This document shows, one piece after another, positions 60,215 to 64,000 of a stretch of DNA of 64,000 bases. The stretch spans positions 248,001 through 312,000 of the forward strand of contig CP140038.1 in NCBI GenBank assembly GCA_039830035.1, written 5' to 3'. Within the stretch, counting starts at the first letter, position 1; each line of letters begins with the position of its first letter. This stretch comes from Buchnera aphidicola (Meitanaphis flavogallis) (lineage in GTDB: Bacteria; Pseudomonadota; Gammaproteobacteria; Enterobacterales; Enterobacteriaceae). The position numbers were made by a program, and so were the translations under genes. A model generated the notes under the pieces. It did no database searches. It had not been told where the DNA came from and saw only the letters and a program-made list of their open reading frames with translations.

Positions 60215-61471
60215 GTGTTCAACATTGTTAAAAGTATTAAAGACTATGATTTAGATGTATGGAATATTATGAAACAAGAGGAAAATCGTCAAGAAAATCA
60301 TATCGAATTAATTGCTTCAGAAAATTATGCTAGTTTATGTGTTATGGAAGCACAAGGATCTATCATGACTAATAAATACGCAGAAGGATATCCAAATAAA
60401 AGATATTATGGAGGTTGTGATTATGTAGATATGATAGAACAATTAGCAATTAAACGTGCTAAAATTTTGTTTGACGCAGACTATGCCAATGTACAACCTC
60501 ATTCTGGATCACAAGCTAACTTTGCAGTTTATAATGCATTATTAAGTCCAGGAGATACTATATTAGGCATGAGCCTTTCCCATGGTGGGCATTTAACTCA
60601 TGGATCTTCAGTAAATTTTTCAGGTAAACTATATAAATCTATTTCTTATGGACTCGATGATGAAGGTAACATTAACTACTCTCAGATAGAAAAGTTAGCT
60701 AACACTTATAAACCAAAAATGATTATTGGAGGATTTTCTGCTTATTCTGGAATATGTAACTGGAAGTTATTTAGAGAAATCTCTGATTCTATTAATGCAT
60801 ATTTTGTTGTAGATATGGCTCATATTGCTGGTTTAGTAGCTGCTAACTTGTATCCAAGTCCACTGAAATACGCGCACGTTGTAACTACCACTACACACAA
60901 AACTTTAGCAGGTCCTAGAGGAGGATTAATTCTGGCAAAAGGAACGAACAATGAATCTTTATATAAAAAAATAGATGCATCAGTTTTTCCTTTTTGTCAA
61001 GGTGGACCGTTAGTTCATGTTATCGCAGCTAAGGCAGTTGCATTAAAAGAAGCAATGAGTTCTGATTTTAAAGTATATCAAATGCAAGTAATGAAAAATG
61101 CTCAACTTATGGTAGAAGTTTTTTTAAAAAGAAAATATGTAGTCGTTTCAGGAAAAACGTTGAATCATCTATTTCTACTAGATTTATCAAATACAAATTT
61201 AACAGGAAAAGACGCCGAATCAGCATTAAATATGGCTAATATTATTGTAAATAAAAACAGTATACCTAATGATGTTCGAAGTCCATTCATTACTTCAGGA
61301 ATACGAATAGGAACACCAGCAATCACAAGGAGAGGTTTCAAAAAACTAGAAGTATACAATCTATCTCATTGGATTAGCGATATATTGGATGATGTAAATA
61401 ATATTTGTAGTATGTCTAAAATAAAAGAAAAAGTGTTAGATTTATGCAAATTATTTCCTGTGTATAAATAA
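60215..61471 (+). CDS. glyA: Serine hydroxymethyltransferase
   Basis: PLP enzyme interconverting serine and glycine and charging tetrahydrofolate with one-carbon units. The 418-aa product (E. coli 417) starts at GTG with AAAAGGA upstream. It has [11 protein letters not shown] near 29-39, [11 protein letters not shown] near 56-66, the PLP Lys in [13 protein letters not shown] near 226-238, and [16 protein letters not shown] near 360-375. A local change, VFPFCQGGP for the usual VFPGGQGGP, is within known family variation. A 12-bp hairpin follows. Confidence 0.98.
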   Translation: MFNIVKSIKDYDLDVWNIMKQEENRQENHIELIASENYASLCVMEAQGSIMTNKYAEGYPNKRYYGGCDYVDMIEQLAIKRAKILFDADYANVQPHSGSQANFAVYNALLSPGDTILGMSLSHGGHLTHGSSVNFSGKLYKSISYGLDDEGNINYSQIEKLANTYKPKMIIGGFSAYSGICNWKLFREISDSINAYFVVDMAHIAGLVAANLYPSPLKYAHVVTTTTHKTLAGPRGGLILAKGTNNESLYKKIDASVFPFCQGGPLVHVIAAKAVALKEAMSSDFKVYQMQVMKNAQLMVEVFLKRKYVVVSGKTLNHLFLLDLSNTNLTGKDAESALNMANIIVNKNSIPNDVRSPFITSGIRIGTPAITRRGFKKLEVYNLSHWISDILDDVNNICSMSKIKEKVLDLCKLFPVYK

Positions 61472-61493
61472 TGTTAGTAAGTATTACGCAATA

Positions 61494-61520
61494 TTATACC
61501 ATCTACATTAGATGGTGTAA
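61494..61520. terminator. Hairpin between convergent glyA and bioD, likely bidirectional terminator
   Basis: TTATACCATCTA (61494-61505), loop CAT, TAGATGGTGTAA (61509-61520): a 12-bp stem with one G-U pair. It lies 22 nt after the glyA stop and 23 nt beyond the bioD stop. Confidence 0.65.
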
Positions 61521-61542
61521 TCAAATTGTTGTATAGCAATAT

Positions 61543-62241
61543 TTATTTTGCATTTTTTGTTAATTCATTTTTTGCATTAGGTAGTATAATAGTAATATTT
61601 GAATTGTAAAATTTATCTATATTTTTAAAATGTTTCACATATCCTAAAAATTGAGATTTCAAATATTTTTTTAAAATTATGATATATTCGAAATCATATT
61701 TATTTATAGGAGATAAATAATTTACAATCCAGCCTAAAAATGTAACACCTGCATCTAAAATAGCTTGTTGCGTGAGAATTGCATGATTAATGCATCCTAA
61801 TTTAATACCTATTACTAAAATTACACTTAATTTTTCTTTTATTACCCAATTTGAAAATGTAATTTTTTCCGATAGAGGCGTATGCCATCCTCCGGCACCT
61901 TCTACTAATACATAATTAGATTTTTTTTTTAAGTTATGCAAACCCAGCGATAATTTATCTGTACAAATAGGAATAGAATATTTTTTACTTGCAAGATGAG
62001 GACTAATCGATTCAGGAAAAAAAAAGGGATTTACTTCTGAATAAGTTAATTTAATAGTACTAAAACGTTGCAGTAATAGTGCATCACTATTTTTTCCATT
62101 ATTTTTATTAGATCCAGAAGCAACTGGTTTATATCCAACAGCATGATATCCACTATTTTTGGCTAATATTAATAATAAAATAGTACATATTGTTTTACCT
62201 ACATTAGTATCTGTGCCAGTTACAAACCAACATTGTTTCAT
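61543..62241 (-). CDS. bioD: ATP-dependent dethiobiotin synthetase
   Basis: Closes the ureido ring to make dethiobiotin, the penultimate step of biotin synthesis. The 232-aa P-loop protein (E. coli 225) has WFVTGTDTNVGKT near 4-16, the KPVASGS segment near 38-44, and VLVEGAGGWHTPLSE near 111-125. bioB lies upstream on the same strand after 838 bp. bioA, bioF and bioC are not in the window. Confidence 0.96.
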   Translation of the reverse strand: MKQCWFVTGTDTNVGKTICTILLLILAKNSGYHAVGYKPVASGSNKNNGKNSDALLLQRFSTIKLTYSEVNPFFFPESISPHLASKKYSIPICTDKLSLGLHNLKKKSNYVLVEGAGGWHTPLSEKITFSNWVIKEKLSVILVIGIKLGCINHAILTQQAILDAGVTFLGWIVNYLSPINKYDFEYIIILKKYLKSQFLGYVKHFKNIDKFYNSNITIILPNAKNELTKNAK

Positions 62242-63079
62242 TAATACGTTACTCCAAAAACCATTAATAATTTAATAAATGTTGACATTACCTTAAAATT
62301 AAAAAATTAAGAAATAATTTTTTAAAAAATAAAATAATATTTTCATTATTTTAATCGTAATTAATTTTTTAAAGTTATTTTTTAAAAAAAAGACTTAAAA
62401 CATTAAATTAATAACGATTTTTTAAAAATACATAAAAACTACATGAATAGCAATAATTAAAAATAAATATATTAATCGTCTTTAATAGTTTTAATTATTT
62501 TAGTATATTCTTACCTTGATAAATTTCTAGTTCTACCATACTATTAATTTTTTTATATTGACATACTTAGTGTAATGTTTAAAATTAAAATAAAATTATT
62601 AAATAAAAATGCATTATTATGAAACGATGATTAAAAATTTTTTTATGAAACTAAATTAAAAAAATTTATCACTATTACTTTAATAATGTATGTCATGTTT
62701 TTTTTTGCATCATTTATTTACAATTATTTAAAAATACAAAAAATAAAGATAGTTCTTTTGATTTAAAAAATACTTTGCATAGTTCATTGTAATGCATATG
62801 CAAATGATAATTTTAATATTTCACATCAGAATAGAATTCTATTTTTTATTACGATTAAATACAAATGTTGATAACATTATATAATAATTTTTTAAAAATA
62901 TGAGCGAAATATTTTCTGTGGCAATATATTGTTACTTTAATTTATTAACTATACATATCTAAAAATAAATTATATTTTTTATTGCAAAAATTAACATATT
63001 TTTAGAAAATTATTTTTTTGTAATATAATATTTTTTCTTTAATAATTTTATTGCATGTAGAATTTCAATGTTTTAATCA
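62242..63079. other. Gene-free region bioD/bioB (838 bp)
   Basis: No ORF, RNA gene or recognisable pseudogene. The sequence is extremely AT-rich with many poly(A)/poly(T) runs and a 14-bp palindrome AATAGAATTCTATT (62830-62843) that may be chance. It separates two genes that are adjacent or in one operon in many relatives, so it may be an eroded gene. Confidence 0.55.
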
Positions 63080-64000
63080 TTAAATACCCGCGTTATAATA
63101 TTGTATTTGTGTCGTATCTTGTATTTTACTTATAATATTTTTTATATATAAATAATTTTTTGAATTAATATAATTATTTTTTGAATTTAATCCTAATTTT
63201 TTGAACAAATTTAGATCAGTATTTTTTGTAGGGTTAGGAGTAGTCAGTAGTTTACATCCATAAAAAATAGAATTAGCACCAGCCATAAAACACATTGCTT
63301 GAGTTTGTTCGTTCATATTTTCTCGACCAGCCGATAAACGTATATAAGACTTAGGCATCATTATTCGTGTTACTGCAATAGTTTTTATAAAATCAAATAT
63401 ATCTATATCTTCATTATATTCCATTGGTGTCCCTTTTACTTTCACTAACATATTTATAGGTATACTTTCTGGAACTATTGATAAATTAGACAGTTGTATT
63501 AGTAATTCTATTCGATCATTAATTTTTTCTCCTAATCCCATGATTCCTCCAGAACATACTTTCATTCCAGACTGTCGTACCACTCTTAAAGTGTTTAATC
63601 TATCTTGATAGCTTCTAGTTGTTACAATTTTTTTATAAAAATTTTCTGAAGTATCTAAATTATGATTATAAAAATCTAATCCTGCTTTTGCTAGTTTATT
63701 TGCTTGATTTTCATTCAAAGATCCTAAAGTCATACATGTTTCCATTCCTATTTTTTTTACTTCTTTAATAATTTCTTCTAAATATGGTATATCTTGATCT
63801 TTAGGGTTTTTCCAAGCTGCTCCCATACAGAATCTTTCAGATCCTGATTTTTTAGCTTCTTTAGCAAACTTCAATATTTGTTTTATGTTCAATAATTTTT
63901 CTTTTTTTACATTGGTTTTGTATCTAGCACTTTGAGGGCAATATTTACAATCTTCCGGACATGAACCTGTCTTAATTGATAATAAAGTACTAATTTGAAC
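63080..64000 (-). CDS. bioB: Biotin synthase, N-terminus beyond window edge (partial)
   Basis: Radical SAM enzyme inserting sulfur into dethiobiotin. The frame is open from the right edge to the stop at 63080 (306 residues). It includes the radical SAM cluster in [12 protein letters not shown] (revealed by bases 63930-63970), [23 protein letters not shown]-type FYNHNLDT, the second-cluster Cys in [12 protein letters not shown], and [37 protein letters not shown]. About 40 N-terminal residues lie outside. An internal TTG near 63892 is not the start. Confidence 0.97.
   Translation of the reverse strand, partial: VQISTLLSIKTGSCPEDCKYCPQSARYKTNVKKEKLLNIKQILKFAKEAKKSGSERFCMGAAWKNPKDQDIPYLEEIIKEVKKIGMETCMTLGSLNENQANKLAKAGLDFYNHNLDTSENFYKKIVTTRSYQDRLNTLRVVRQSGMKVCSGGIMGLGEKINDRIELLIQLSNLSIVPESIPINMLVKVKGTPMEYNEDIDIFDFIKTIAVTRIMMPKSYIRLSAGRENMNEQTQAMCFMAGANSIFYGCKLLTTPNPTKNTDLNLFKKLGLNSKNNYINSKNYLYIKNIISKIQDTTQIQYYNAGI

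Noticed and set aside
60965..61020. GlyA change from VFPGGQGGP to VFPFCQGGP near the active site
   Set aside because: The two substituted positions vary among SHMTs (eukaryotic enzymes have other residues there), and the catalytic Lys and QGGP are intact.

Overview
The window is a stretch of chromosome from a Buchnera aphidicola-type aphid endosymbiont (gammaproteobacterium). The evidence is very high A+T, gene order largely collinear with E. coli but with many genes deleted, a 16S rRNA gene flanked by argS and not followed by 23S, retained flagellar export genes flhB-flhA, a trpDC(F)BA cluster without trpEG, and biotin, lipoate and lysine genes in an otherwise reduced set. The gene set recalls the Baizongia pistaciae lineage (about 0.6 sure, from memory, not checked). 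No phage, insertion sequence, CRISPR array or horizontally acquired island is visible, and every long ORF belongs to a known family.

Layout. 1-8194: the tail of degP, dapD, map, then rpsB-tsf-pyrH-frr-dxr-uppS and fabZ. The cdsA-rseP-bamA-skp-lpxD genes that separate uppS from fabZ in E. coli are gone. 8216-18857: dnaE (lacking its C-terminal tau-binding region), proS, flhB-flhA, argS. 19082-21058: rrn promoter, boxA, 16S, tRNA-Ile, tRNA-Ala, with a 19-bp processing stem around 16S. 21062-25691: gloB, divergent rnhA/dnaQ, tRNA-Asp with a perfect consensus promoter, gpt, grpE, ratB, smpB. 25741-31071: tadA and the acpS-era-rnc-lepB-lepA cluster, in which lepB is frameshifted at an A10 tract. 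31505-41380: mnmA-hflD-purB, mltE, fabI, rnb, ychE, lipB, lipA. 41392-52175: pyrF, ribA, a 984-bp gene desert, cls, yciA, yciB, yciC and trpDCBA, with a 33-bp perfect inverted repeat between trpA and yciC. 52453-64000: an EamA-type permease, sohB, suhB (active site lost), rlmN, ispG, hisS, glyA, bioD and the 3' part of bioB.

How the genes work together. FabZ, FabI and AcpS serve ACP-linked acyl chains that LipB and LipA can turn into lipoate. BioD and BioB make biotin. DapD (lysine), TrpDC(F)BA (tryptophan) and GlyA (serine/glycine and one-carbon units) fit an amino-acid-provisioning symbiont. Dxr, IspG and UppS supply isoprenoids and the wall carrier. Most of the rest is core replication, translation and RNA processing.

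The observations most worth a second look are the lepB poly(A) frameshift, SuhB with three of four metal ligands replaced (suggesting it survives only as an rRNA antitermination factor), the dnaE C-terminal truncation, the long trpA-yciC inverted repeat, and MltE with its lipobox cysteine lost. I did not find a previously undescribed multi-gene system.
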